Assembly: GCA_049608225.1 (NCBI GenBank) | Contig: JBMYXI010000052.1 | Span: 1 to 23,238, forward strand | Length of the DNA: 23,238 nt | Direction of reading: 5' to 3' | From: Parashewanella sp049608225 | GTDB lineage: Bacteria; Pseudomonadota; Gammaproteobacteria; Enterobacterales; Shewanellaceae | Shown here: piece by piece, positions 14,775-21,707 of the stretch | Position numbering within the stretch: the stretch's first letter is position 1 | Layout: each line of letters opens with the position of its first letter | Notes under the pieces: generated by a model | What the model saw: the letters and a program-made list of their open reading frames with translations, nothing else | What the model was told of the DNA's origin: nothing | The model's database searches: none | Program-made: the position numbers and the translations under genes

Positions 14775-15395
14775 ATGGCTAATCAACTCGCGGAACGGAT
14801 CATCGCCTTTGCTGGTATTCACTGTGCATTAGCACAAGTCCAGTATGTTGCGCGACACGAATCCTTTGATCAGCAAGCGGTATCGGATTGTTTAGCAAGC
14901 ATCATGATCACCAACCCAGACAAAACCACTGATGTTTATCCAAGCCCACAATTACTGCAATCTGGTTATCAACTCATTGCCAAGCAATTAGGAGATAGTT
15001 CAGATAAAGATATTGAAATTACCCGTTACTTGGTCGGCATTCTCTCCTTAGAACGAAAGTTGATTAAATCAGGAAAAATGGCGGAGCTGGGTGAACGTAT
15101 TAACCAAGTCAATCGACAATTAATGCATTTCAAAATCACTGACGAACAAGTTATTAGTAATTTTGCTCAAATTTATACCGATATTATTAGCCCATTGGGT
15201 CCCAAAATAATGGTCGGAGGCAAGCCTGAATTGCTTAAACGTGACGTTAATTTATCAAGAATACGAGCACTACTGCTTTCAGCCATTCGAAGCGCGGTCT
15301 TATGGCGCCAATTAGGTGGTAAGCGTCGAGACTTAGTGTTTTCTCGCTCTGCCATCTTAAATGCCGCGAAACAAAATATTACCCCTACATTTTAG
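14775..15395 (+). CDS. hflD: High-frequency lysogenization protein HflD homologue
   Basis: Peripheral membrane protein. In E. coli HflD binds the lambda CII activator and lowers lysogeny; its host role is not well defined. The 206-residue product (E. coli 213) shows the family features ERIIAFAGIHCALAQVQ near the start, LSLERKL in the middle, then RINQVNRQLMHF, YTDIISPLGPKIMV and IRSAVLWRQLGGKRRDLVFSR near the end. It is mainly alpha-helical with no signal peptide. The RBS AAAGGA (14762-14767) lies inside the end of mnmA and the gap is three bases, so the two are translationally linked. The mnmA-hflD-purB order is conserved with E. coli. Confidence 0.93.
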   Translation: MANQLAERIIAFAGIHCALAQVQYVARHESFDQQAVSDCLASIMITNPDKTTDVYPSPQLLQSGYQLIAKQLGDSSDKDIEITRYLVGILSLERKLIKSGKMAELGERINQVNRQLMHFKITDEQVISNFAQIYTDIISPLGPKIMVGGKPELLKRDVNLSRIRALLLSAIRSAVLWRQLGGKRRDLVFSRSAILNAAKQNITPTF

Positions 15396-15422
15396 ACTTA
15401 GAGTTCATTCAAGGAGCTTACA

Positions 15423-16793
15423 ATGGAACTTTCTGCACTAACTGCAATTTCACCGGTAGACGGACGTTATGGCAGCAAAACCGCAGAGTTACGCGCATTT
15501 TTCAGTGAATTTGGTTTAACAAAATACCGAGTTCACGTTGAAATTAACTGGTTAAAGAAGCTCGCAAGTTGTGATGCTGTTGCTGAGGTTCCAGCTTTTA
15601 GTGACGAAGCGATACGCGTACTGGATCAAATTAAAGACAGTTTCAATGAACAAGATGCATTGAGAGTTAAAGAGATTGAGCGCACGACTAACCACGATGT
15701 TAAAGCAGTCGAGTACTTCATTAAAGAGCGAATTGCAGACAATGCAGAATTGGTTGCAATCGATGAATTTGTGCATTTCGCTTGTACTTCTGAAGACATC
15801 AACAATTTGTCTCATGGTCTAATGCTTAAAGAAGCGAAAGAACAGGTACTGCTTCCTTATTGCCAAAAGCTAATCGATGCGATCAGCACGCTTGCAAAAG
15901 ACTTCCGTAGCGTTCCATTAATGTCTCGTACTCACGGGCAACCTGCTTCGCCAACAACCTTAGGCAAAGAAATGGCAAACGTTGTTGTGCGATTAGAAAG
16001 GCAGCTAAAGCAAATTAGTAATGTCGAGCTAATGGGAAAAATCAATGGTGCTGTGGGTAACTATAATGCTCACCTTTCTGCCTACCCAGAAGTAAACTGG
16101 CATGAGTTTTCTGAGCAATTTGTTAGCAGTCTAGGCTTGACTTGGAATGCATATACCACACAAATTGAACCCCATGACTATATCGCAGAATTATTTGATG
16201 CAATCGCTCGATTCAACACGATTTTGATTGATTTTGATCGTGACATTTGGGGGTACATTGCGTTAGGACACTTTAAACAACGTACGGTTGCTGGCGAAAT
16301 TGGTTCTTCAACCATGCCGCACAAGGTAAACCCTATTGATTTTGAAAACTCGGAAGGTAACTTAGGGATCGCAAATGCGCTAATGCAGCATTTAGCTAGT
16401 AAGCTACCTGTTTCTCGTTGGCAGCGTGACCTAACCGATTCTACGGTATTGCGTAATCTCGGTGTCGGTATGGCACACGCTCTTATTGCTTACCAAGCTA
16501 CTTTAAAAGGCATCAGTAAATTGGAGGTTAATGAAGCACAATTACTGGCAGAGTTAGATAGCAACTGGGAAGTATTAGCCGAGCCGGTACAAACTGTGAT
16601 GCGTCGTTATGGCATTGAAAAACCATATGAAAAGTTAAAAGAACTGACTCGTGGCAAACGTATTGATGCAGAGCAAATGGCCAACTTTATTGATGCCCTT
16701 GAGCTACCAGAAAACGTTAAAACAGAATTGAAAAAACTAACACCTGCTAACTATATTGGTCAGGCTGAAATGTTTGTTGATCAATTAAATTAA
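15423..16793 (+). CDS. purB: Adenylosuccinate lyase
   Basis: Cleaves SAICAR to AICAR and adenylosuccinate to AMP, each releasing fumarate, in purine synthesis. The 456-residue product has exactly the E. coli length. The catalytic residues sit where expected: His171 in SRTHGQPASP and Ser295 in the fumarase-lyase signature GEIGSSTMPHKVNPIDFENS. The N-terminal LTAISPVDGRYG and the loop TTNHDVKAVEYF are family hallmarks. AAGGAG at 15411-15416 stands six bases before the ATG. It is the last gene of the rluE-nudJ-mnmA-hflD-purB series. What follows differs from E. coli, where phoPQ comes next. Confidence 0.98.
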   Translation: MELSALTAISPVDGRYGSKTAELRAFFSEFGLTKYRVHVEINWLKKLASCDAVAEVPAFSDEAIRVLDQIKDSFNEQDALRVKEIERTTNHDVKAVEYFIKERIADNAELVAIDEFVHFACTSEDINNLSHGLMLKEAKEQVLLPYCQKLIDAISTLAKDFRSVPLMSRTHGQPASPTTLGKEMANVVVRLERQLKQISNVELMGKINGAVGNYNAHLSAYPEVNWHEFSEQFVSSLGLTWNAYTTQIEPHDYIAELFDAIARFNTILIDFDRDIWGYIALGHFKQRTVAGEIGSSTMPHKVNPIDFENSEGNLGIANALMQHLASKLPVSRWQRDLTDSTVLRNLGVGMAHALIAYQATLKGISKLEVNEAQLLAELDSNWEVLAEPVQTVMRRYGIEKPYEKLKELTRGKRIDAEQMANFIDALELPENVKTELKKLTPANYIGQAEMFVDQLN

Positions 16794-16810
16794 GCCGTAA
16801 CTCTAGAACT

Positions 16811-16836
16811 CGTAAACAGTGTCACAGCTGTTTGCG
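16811..16836 (+). repeat. Hairpin after purB without a U tract
   Basis: CGTAAACAG (16811-16819) pairs with CTGTTTGCG (16828-16836), allowing one G-U, around an eight-base loop. No T run follows on either strand, so it may protect the 3' end or be part of a Rho-dependent end, but it is not a canonical terminator. Confidence 0.4.
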
Positions 16837-16868
16837 GGTATTAGGATGCTTCAATTGTACAACTTTTA

Positions 16869-18509
16869 CTAACTATTATAATCACTATCGAGTTTACTAT
16901 CATATTGCTGAAAATCCGCTAATTTCAAGCTGTCTCTATTAAATGGATTCTTCGATTTTTGAACCAGCAAAGTTACAGCGGCCTCACGGGAGATAGGTTT
17001 AAAAACCTTGCCTGTTTTTAATAACAACGCATTACTTATATCCAAAAGAATTCCTGCTATCGAGCATTCTTGCGTTCGTACCTCGCATAAAGGAGTAGGG
17101 ACTAATAAAAGATTCTGCATAATGCCGATCCTGGTATCCAATGTCGCCAACTCATTAGACATTCTTGAGCAGGTGTTTATACAAAGCTCAATGTCATCAA
17201 TTACTTTTGTAAGAGTTAGTGTAGATTCTGCTATTGTGTCTCTTAGGCTTTCAAGCATTTCCCGATATTGACTGAGCAACGAGGCTAACTCACATTCCTC
17301 AGCCTCCAGAACATTTATTTTTACTGTCAGTTCTTTCACAATTGCTTCAGCTTTACTTTCACACGAAGTGCACGACCTTTTCAGATTTGAATCAAGTAAT
17401 TTTAATCGACTATGTAAAACTGATAAACCTGAACGGTGACAACTGGTTAACCTTAATGATTGACCTAAAAAAACTCTCTGTTCAAAAACAGTTTTGTTAT
17501 CGTTTAACTTACTCTCCACTCTAGAATGAAAATCAACAATATCCGCAACTTGAGAGCTTTCAATCTGGAAAGCGTGTGTTGTTTCAGAGACTAGGTTTGT
17601 ACAATCCGTTTCTAATGCTTTAATCCTTGCTGAGATATCATTTAGCTTTTTTGTCTCTATTTCTAAACGAGATGGTATTGCCTCAACTTTTACAACAAAA
17701 GGTCTGACAGAAGGAGCTACATAATCCGTCTTTAACGCTGATCTGTCGTACATGCGAATGCGTGAATAAGCCATTGATGTGATCTCAGCTGCTGAGTTAG
17801 CCTCCTGATTTGTTGCTACCTCAGTAAGGGGAAATGATGATTCACGATCAGCAAAAATCACATCTTCTTCATCAGCAAATGCTTCTACTCTTAATTTTAC
17901 ATTTTCAGCTTCAGTTCTCGTTTGACTCACTGGAATTGGTAAAAAATCAAATAACGAATTATTGAGCTTATATCTAAAATCAGCTAGCTCTAATTGCTCT
18001 TTTCTTAAAAATGCTCTCTGGAAAGAACTGTTAATTACTGTAGTAACCACTAACTCCCATTTCTTTTGGTGCTCATTAAAAATCACATGATAATTTTTAC
18101 CGGAAAGATGAAAACTATAGAGCTTCTTAGATGATCTATCTTCTGCTTCTTCGAGACAGCTTCTTAACCTCTCCTCTAAAACATGAGAAGTTGCATATTG
18201 AGGGGTTGATCTTACATGACTAGGATCCATCCTCACCATCAACGAAGGTTGAGTTTTTAATAACTTTAAGAAGGAGCTTAACGCCCTACCCTCTCTAAAC
18301 CTACGGTATACACTGGAAATAGGATTAGGGATTCCAGAAGAAGCGTAAAGCATGATAGTCCAATCATTCACATCATTTGTTAATTCAACACGATAGTCTT
18401 TACCGCCAGCAGAAAGAATTCTCTCCTTTCCTATTTCAAAATGCCCTTTCTCATCAACACTTCGCTGAAATGCATTTACTAGCATTGATTCTGTAACTAT
18501 TGCTGTCAT
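16869..18509 (-). CDS. Unknown 546-residue coiled-coil protein with a U-box-like C-terminus
   Basis: I do not recognise the whole protein. There is no signal peptide or membrane segment, so it is probably cytoplasmic unless exported by a specialised system. Three parts can be seen. Residues about 34-85 and 136-185 look like two divergent copies of one module (GGKDYRVELT..DWTIML versus SGKNYHVIFN..KWELVV, each followed by a basic helix). About 280-460 is predicted coiled coil with Cys380 and Cys383 as a CxxC. About 482-533 resembles a U-box: CSI, ILLDI, TGKVF, PISREAAVTLL, then NPFNRDSL. The U-box reading is an inference by eye. The ATG at 18509 has only a weak RBS, but the next Met in frame falls within the first module region. 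It is convergent with purB, divergent from the next gene and not part of either conserved operon. Confidence 0.8.
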   Translation of the reverse strand: MTAIVTESMLVNAFQRSVDEKGHFEIGKERILSAGGKDYRVELTNDVNDWTIMLYASSGIPNPISSVYRRFREGRALSSFLKLLKTQPSLMVRMDPSHVRSTPQYATSHVLEERLRSCLEEAEDRSSKKLYSFHLSGKNYHVIFNEHQKKWELVVTTVINSSFQRAFLRKEQLELADFRYKLNNSLFDFLPIPVSQTRTEAENVKLRVEAFADEEDVIFADRESSFPLTEVATNQEANSAAEITSMAYSRIRMYDRSALKTDYVAPSVRPFVVKVEAIPSRLEIETKKLNDISARIKALETDCTNLVSETTHAFQIESSQVADIVDFHSRVESKLNDNKTVFEQRVFLGQSLRLTSCHRSGLSVLHSRLKLLDSNLKRSCTSCESKAEAIVKELTVKINVLEAEECELASLLSQYREMLESLRDTIAESTLTLTKVIDDIELCINTCSRMSNELATLDTRIGIMQNLLLVPTPLCEVRTQECSIAGILLDISNALLLKTGKVFKPISREAAVTLLVQKSKNPFNRDSLKLADFQQYDSKLDSDYNS

Positions 18510-18681
18510 GACTTATCGCACTTTGATCATTCAAATTTAAGTAGCACTAGCCTGTTTGAACACTCTAAGTTCACAACAAAAATATTTCAATTATCAGTAT
18601 GGAATGTGAACAGAAATTAATCTATTTCATCTAGAAAGCAAGACCAATAGCGGTGTAGCATTTAGCCCTCAGTGAATAAAA

Positions 18682-19182
18682 ATGAGCGCAACAACAATGA
18701 AGCTAAGTTCAATAATGAAGATTTTTGTTAGCCTACTTATTGCCCTTACGATACAGATTTCAGCATTTGCTGATCAGAATAACAATTTTCCTAGAGGCAG
18801 CATAGATAACCCTATTCTCTTAAAAGATGGGATACCCACACAAGTAGACGCAAAGCCTAATTCAACGCTTTATGCAAAAATTCATATTGTAGGTCAAAAC
18901 AAGGTCACTTTAATCTTCTATTCGCAGACTGATGACGCTGATATTTTCGGACGTTTTAATGCTTATCCAACCACCAACGAACAAGGCTATGACTGTTTTG
19001 GAGTTAAAGGAAAAAAACATGACCAAACTGGTTATAAACTTTGCTACATGCCCCAAACAAGCACCGGTGATTATTGGATGAAGATTACCACTAAGAAAGG
19101 ATTTACTCATGCCTTAATTGCTGCATCTGTTTTGCCATTAAACAAAATAAACCCGTTTAATCTCGAAAAGCGTCACTTCTAA
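18682..19182 (+). CDS. Small secreted protein resembling a stand-alone PPC domain, copy 1
   Basis: The 166-residue product has a signal peptide ending ISAFA (cleavage after residue 30) and a mature part of about 136 residues. The mature part resembles a bacterial pre-peptidase C-terminal (PPC) beta-sandwich: TLYAKIHIVG strand, DADIFGRF, YPTTNEQGYDCFG, LCYMP and TGDYWMKI. Cys105 and Cys121 probably form a disulfide. PPC domains normally sit at the C-terminus of secreted peptidases and are removed on maturation; here there is no catalytic domain. Starts at Met1, Met6 or Met12 are all possible, none with a clear RBS, and Met12 gives the most ordinary signal peptide. It is divergent from the 546-residue gene and followed by a paralogue. 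Confidence 0.8.
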   Translation: MSATTMKLSSIMKIFVSLLIALTIQISAFADQNNNFPRGSIDNPILLKDGIPTQVDAKPNSTLYAKIHIVGQNKVTLIFYSQTDDADIFGRFNAYPTTNEQGYDCFGVKGKKHDQTGYKLCYMPQTSTGDYWMKITTKKGFTHALIAASVLPLNKINPFNLEKRHF

Positions 19183-19300
19183 GAGTTCAAAAACACCATA
19201 AGATCTGTTTATTAACTTTTTTTAATCTTTCTAAAGCTGGCGATTATTTCTAAATGTTGCATAACTAAATAAGTAACCTCAGATAAAGAGAACGCAGCCT

Positions 19301-19759
19301 ATGAAATACTTTATAAAAACCCTTACCATCACCATTTTTGTTGCCTTGAGTTGGAGTTCATTAGTCTCCGCACAAGGAGAAGGTACATTGGCAGATCCAT
19401 TGATCTTACAAAGTGGCAAGGCCGTCTTAATAGAAGGGGGACCCAATACGGTACTCTACGGAAAACTTCATGTTCCAAACAATAATACGTCTGTCACCGC
19501 CCTACTGAATGTGCCCGATAACAAAGCCGAAATTTACGGTCGATTTGGAAAGTTTGTAATAAAAAATGGTCGAGAGGGCTATCAATGCATCGGTGAGGCT
19601 GAATCTGACCCCAAGTACAGTAATTTTAAAAACTGCTACTTTCCTGACACTTCTGCAGGTGATTATTGGATAAAAGTCAGCTTCAAAGAAAATGTAACAG
19701 ACGCAAATGTTGCATTTTCAACATTTTCATTAGAGGACGAAAACCCATTTAACATGTAA
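19301..19759 (+). CDS. Small secreted protein resembling a stand-alone PPC domain, copy 2
   Basis: The 152-residue product has a signal peptide (cleavage near VSA, residue 24). Its mature part is paralogous to that of the upstream gene: ADPLILQSGK versus DNPILLKDGI, NTVLYGKLHV versus NSTLYAKIHI, AEIYGRF versus ADIFGRF, GYQCIG versus GYDCFG, GDYWIKVS versus GDYWMKIT, and a C-terminal NPFN in both. Cys96 and Cys112 have the same 16-residue separation as the pair in copy 1. This points to a tandem duplication with considerable later divergence. AAAGAGAA lies about 9 bases before the ATG. The gap of 118 bp to copy 1 holds no clear terminator, so the two may be co-transcribed. Function unknown; export to the periplasm or medium is likely. 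Confidence 0.82.
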   Translation: MKYFIKTLTITIFVALSWSSLVSAQGEGTLADPLILQSGKAVLIEGGPNTVLYGKLHVPNNNTSVTALLNVPDNKAEIYGRFGKFVIKNGREGYQCIGEAESDPKYSNFKNCYFPDTSAGDYWIKVSFKENVTDANVAFSTFSLEDENPFNM

Positions 19760-19774
19760 ATCATCGCCCTAGAA

Positions 19775-19823
19775 CTAAATCAACATAAAATGGCCCACAA
19801 ACTGTCATTTTATGTTGATTTAG
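19775..19823. repeat. Perfect 18-bp inverted repeat after the PPC pair
   Basis: CTAAATCAACATAAAATG (19775-19792) is mirrored exactly by CATTTTATGTTGATTTAG (19806-19823) around a 13-base centre. The stem is AT-rich and not followed by a T run, so it is weak as an intrinsic terminator although it begins 16 bases after a stop codon. The rest of 19760-19968 holds only the ubiG leader. Confidence 0.85.
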
Positions 19824-19968
19824 CGACCTTCTTTGAGTTCAATCAAATATATTCTCAATCAATTGATCAAACACAATTTCTGTTGCACATCCTTTATCGC
19901 AAACTAGCAGAATCCCCTTCACTTCTTTATAATCCAACCAGAGTTTATCATCTAATTAACAGGTTTAT

Positions 19969-20664
19969 ATGAACGTAGATAAGGCAGAAATCGCTAAGTT
20001 TGAAAGTATGGCAGCAAGTTGGTGGGACCCAGAGGGAGATTTCAAGCCGTTACATTTGATGAACCCTTTACGTTTAAATTACATTGATGAAAAATCAAAT
20101 GGTCTCTTTGCTAAGAAAGTATTAGATGTTGGCTGCGGCGGTGGTATTTTGTCTGAAAGCATGGCAAAACTGGGCGCAAAGGTAACTGGATTAGACATGG
20201 GAGCCGAACCACTGGAAGTCGCACGACTGCATGCTCTCGAGTCTCAATCTCAAGTCGACTACTTACAAACTACCGCTGAGGAACATAGAAACAATCATCT
20301 TGAGCATTATGATGTGATCACTTGTATGGAAATGCTTGAGCATGTACCTGAGCCAGCATCGGTGGTTCAAGCGTGTTGCGACATGGTCAAGCCTAACGGT
20401 CATGTGTTTTTTTCAACCATTAATCGTAATATCAAATCCTATCTTCAAGCAATCTTAGGTGCTGAGTATGTATTGAAGATGCTGCCTGTTGGTACTCACG
20501 ACCACAGTAAGTTCATTAAGCCATCCGAGCTTATGCGATTAGCAGAACAGACTGATCTGGTTTGCTTTGATGCTTTAGGCATCAACTACAATCCGCTCAC
20601 TGAAGTCTTTAGCTATACCAATAGTCTTGACGTAAATTATATGATCGTGTGCCAAAAGTTATAA
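19969..20664 (+). CDS. ubiG: Ubiquinone biosynthesis O-methyltransferase UbiG
   Basis: SAM-dependent enzyme carrying out both O-methylations in ubiquinone synthesis. The 231-residue product (E. coli 240) has the family start EIAKFESMAASWWDPEG and FKPLHLMNPLRLNYI, the SAM-binding motif I VLDVGCGGGILSESMA, then VTGLDMG, YDVITCMEMLEHVP and FFSTINRN. The C-terminal part GTHDHSKFIKP and NPLTEVFSY matches E. coli in position. It is shorter at the N-terminus than E. coli by about nine residues. The RBS (AGG, 19961-19963) is weak. Its stop codon overlaps the ATG of the next gene by one base (TAATG), so the pair form an operon. Confidence 0.97.
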   Translation: MNVDKAEIAKFESMAASWWDPEGDFKPLHLMNPLRLNYIDEKSNGLFAKKVLDVGCGGGILSESMAKLGAKVTGLDMGAEPLEVARLHALESQSQVDYLQTTAEEHRNNHLEHYDVITCMEMLEHVPEPASVVQACCDMVKPNGHVFFSTINRNIKSYLQAILGAEYVLKMLPVGTHDHSKFIKPSELMRLAEQTDLVCFDALGINYNPLTEVFSYTNSLDVNYMIVCQKL

Positions 20665-21326
20665 TGGAAATAAAACCAATAAAAGCGGTACTGTTTGACT
20701 TAGATGGCACCTTAGTGGATACCGCCCACGATCTTATCGCTGCATTAAATTTAGTATTAACAGAGCTTGGTTTTCCTCTGCAAGAATACCAAAGTTTCAA
20801 ATATACGGTTTCTAATGGCAGCCCATTCATGGTGAAAAAAGCCTTACCCGATCACTCAGCAGAGCAACGTGAGCCAATAAGGCAAAAAATGCTGAGCCAT
20901 TACACACGTATCAATGGTGAGCGTGGTGGTGTGTTTCCAGAATTAATTGACGTACTAACCAAGTTAACGTCGAAAAATATCGCCATTGGTGTGGTAACGA
21001 ATAAGCCCGCCCACTTCACTCATCCTCTACTTCAACGCTTGGGCGTCATCGACAAACTGAAGTGCGTGATTTCTGGCAACACCACCACGCGTACGAAACC
21101 TGATCCAGCACCTATGTTGCTGGCGGCTCAACAAATGCAGATTGAACCAGAACATATTTTATATGTTGGTGACGCACCTAGAGACATTGAGGCAGCCAAA
21201 AATAGTAATATGCAATCAGCTGTCGCCATGTGGGGTTACTTGTCAAAAAATGATACACCAGAGTTATGGAAAGCTGATCATTTATTGCAAAAACCGATCG
21301 AGTTATTAGCATTGTTCAATATCTAA
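20664..21326 (+). CDS. HAD-family phosphatase, MupP/Gph type
   Basis: Haloacid dehalogenase subfamily IA phosphatase of 220 residues. All four HAD motifs are visible: FDLDGTLVDT with the nucleophile and acid aspartates (motif I), GVVTNKP (motif II), the motif III Lys in TKPDPAP, and YVGDAPRDIEAAKNS (motif IV), with a helical cap between motifs I and II. Two functions are possible: phosphoglycolate phosphatase (Gph), or MurNAc-6-phosphate phosphatase (MupP) in cell-wall recycling. Coupling to ubiG by a TAATG overlap is the arrangement of ubiG-mupP in Pseudomonas, and AMWGYL...W.AD near the end resembles MupP, so I favour MupP. The ATG at 20664 is preferred to the in-frame GTG at 20649. Confidence 0.88.
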   Translation: MEIKPIKAVLFDLDGTLVDTAHDLIAALNLVLTELGFPLQEYQSFKYTVSNGSPFMVKKALPDHSAEQREPIRQKMLSHYTRINGERGGVFPELIDVLTKLTSKNIAIGVVTNKPAHFTHPLLQRLGVIDKLKCVISGNTTTRTKPDPAPMLLAAQQMQIEPEHILYVGDAPRDIEAAKNSNMQSAVAMWGYLSKNDTPELWKADHLLQKPIELLALFNI

Positions 21327-21390
21327 AATTTTATTTTTAACATTACAATAACCTTAATAAAAATATCTTTTTTTTGGCTGAAATAACACC

Positions 21391-21424
21391 GCTAGCTTCT
21401 CAGTATTTATCAAGTTGAGCTAGC
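21391..21424. repeat. Short inverted repeat GCTAGCT/AGCTAGC
   Basis: GCTAGCT (21391-21397) and AGCTAGC (21418-21424) face each other across 20 bases between the HAD gene and nrdA. No T run follows, so a terminator role is not supported. The preceding 21327-21390 is AT-rich with a run of eight T but no hairpin. Confidence 0.35.
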
Positions 21425-21461
21425 AGGTTAGCCATTACTAACAGATAAAGTTACCCTCAAG

Positions 21462-21470
21462 TTATCCACA
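21462..21470 (+). promoter_or_regulatory. DnaA box upstream of nrdA
   Basis: TTATCCACA is a perfect match to the high-affinity DnaA box (TTATNCACA). TTACCCTCA at 21451-21459 is a possible weaker second box (7/9). In E. coli the nrdAB promoter also has DnaA boxes that tie ribonucleotide reductase expression to replication initiation, so the position fits. Confidence 0.7.
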
Positions 21471-21491
21471 AGTTTCACTAAGATAAGTCAC

Positions 21492-21520
21492 TTGCAAAAA
21501 ATCAAAAACCTCACTATCTT
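21492..21520 (+). promoter_or_regulatory. Candidate nrdA promoter
   Basis: TTGCAA (21492-21497) and TATCTT (21515-21520) are 17 bases apart, each 4/6. The -10 falls inside NrdR box 1, so bound NrdR would block it. A second possible promoter, TTGTAT (21520-21525) with TATATC (21544-21549), would overlap box 2. Confidence 0.35.
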
Positions 21521-21524
21521 GTAT
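21509..21524 (+). promoter_or_regulatory. NrdR box 1
   Basis: CCTCACTATCTTGTAT matches the palindromic NrdR consensus ACACWATATATWGTGT at 11 of 16 positions. On its own this is weak, but it lies exactly 31 bp upstream of box 2, the usual paired spacing of about three helical turns. Confidence 0.6.
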
Positions 21525-21539
21525 GTATTGAAACAATAA

Positions 21540-21555
21540 GCACTATATCTTGTGT
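21540..21555 (+). promoter_or_regulatory. NrdR box 2
   Basis: GCACTATATCTTGTGT matches the NrdR consensus ACACWATATATWGTGT at 14 of 16 positions. NrdR is the nucleotide-sensing repressor of ribonucleotide reductase genes. The nrdA ATG is about 150 bases downstream. Confidence 0.8.
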
Positions 21556-21707
21556 CGCAAACTCAATCACCCCCTAGATTTTTCATTAGCAGTATTAGTA
21601 AAATTAGTCAATACATTGGCTCGCTATTCGGCTGCGAAGGTGAATTGTTGTGAATGGACAGCTAGGCAAATTTTGTTAGCAGATATATGAACCAAGGTCT
21701 ACCTTTA

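Noticed and set aside
16811..16836. Hairpin after purB as an intrinsic terminator
   Set aside because: No T run on either strand. Kept only as a hairpin.
17342..17524. Short plus-strand frames within the 546-residue gene
   Set aside because: Antisense to a long continuous minus-strand frame with coherent coiled-coil content; no RBS.
19790..19972. 60-codon frame before ubiG
   Set aside because: Starts inside the inverted repeat and overlaps the ubiG start. No RBS, no recognisable product; ubiG explains the region better.
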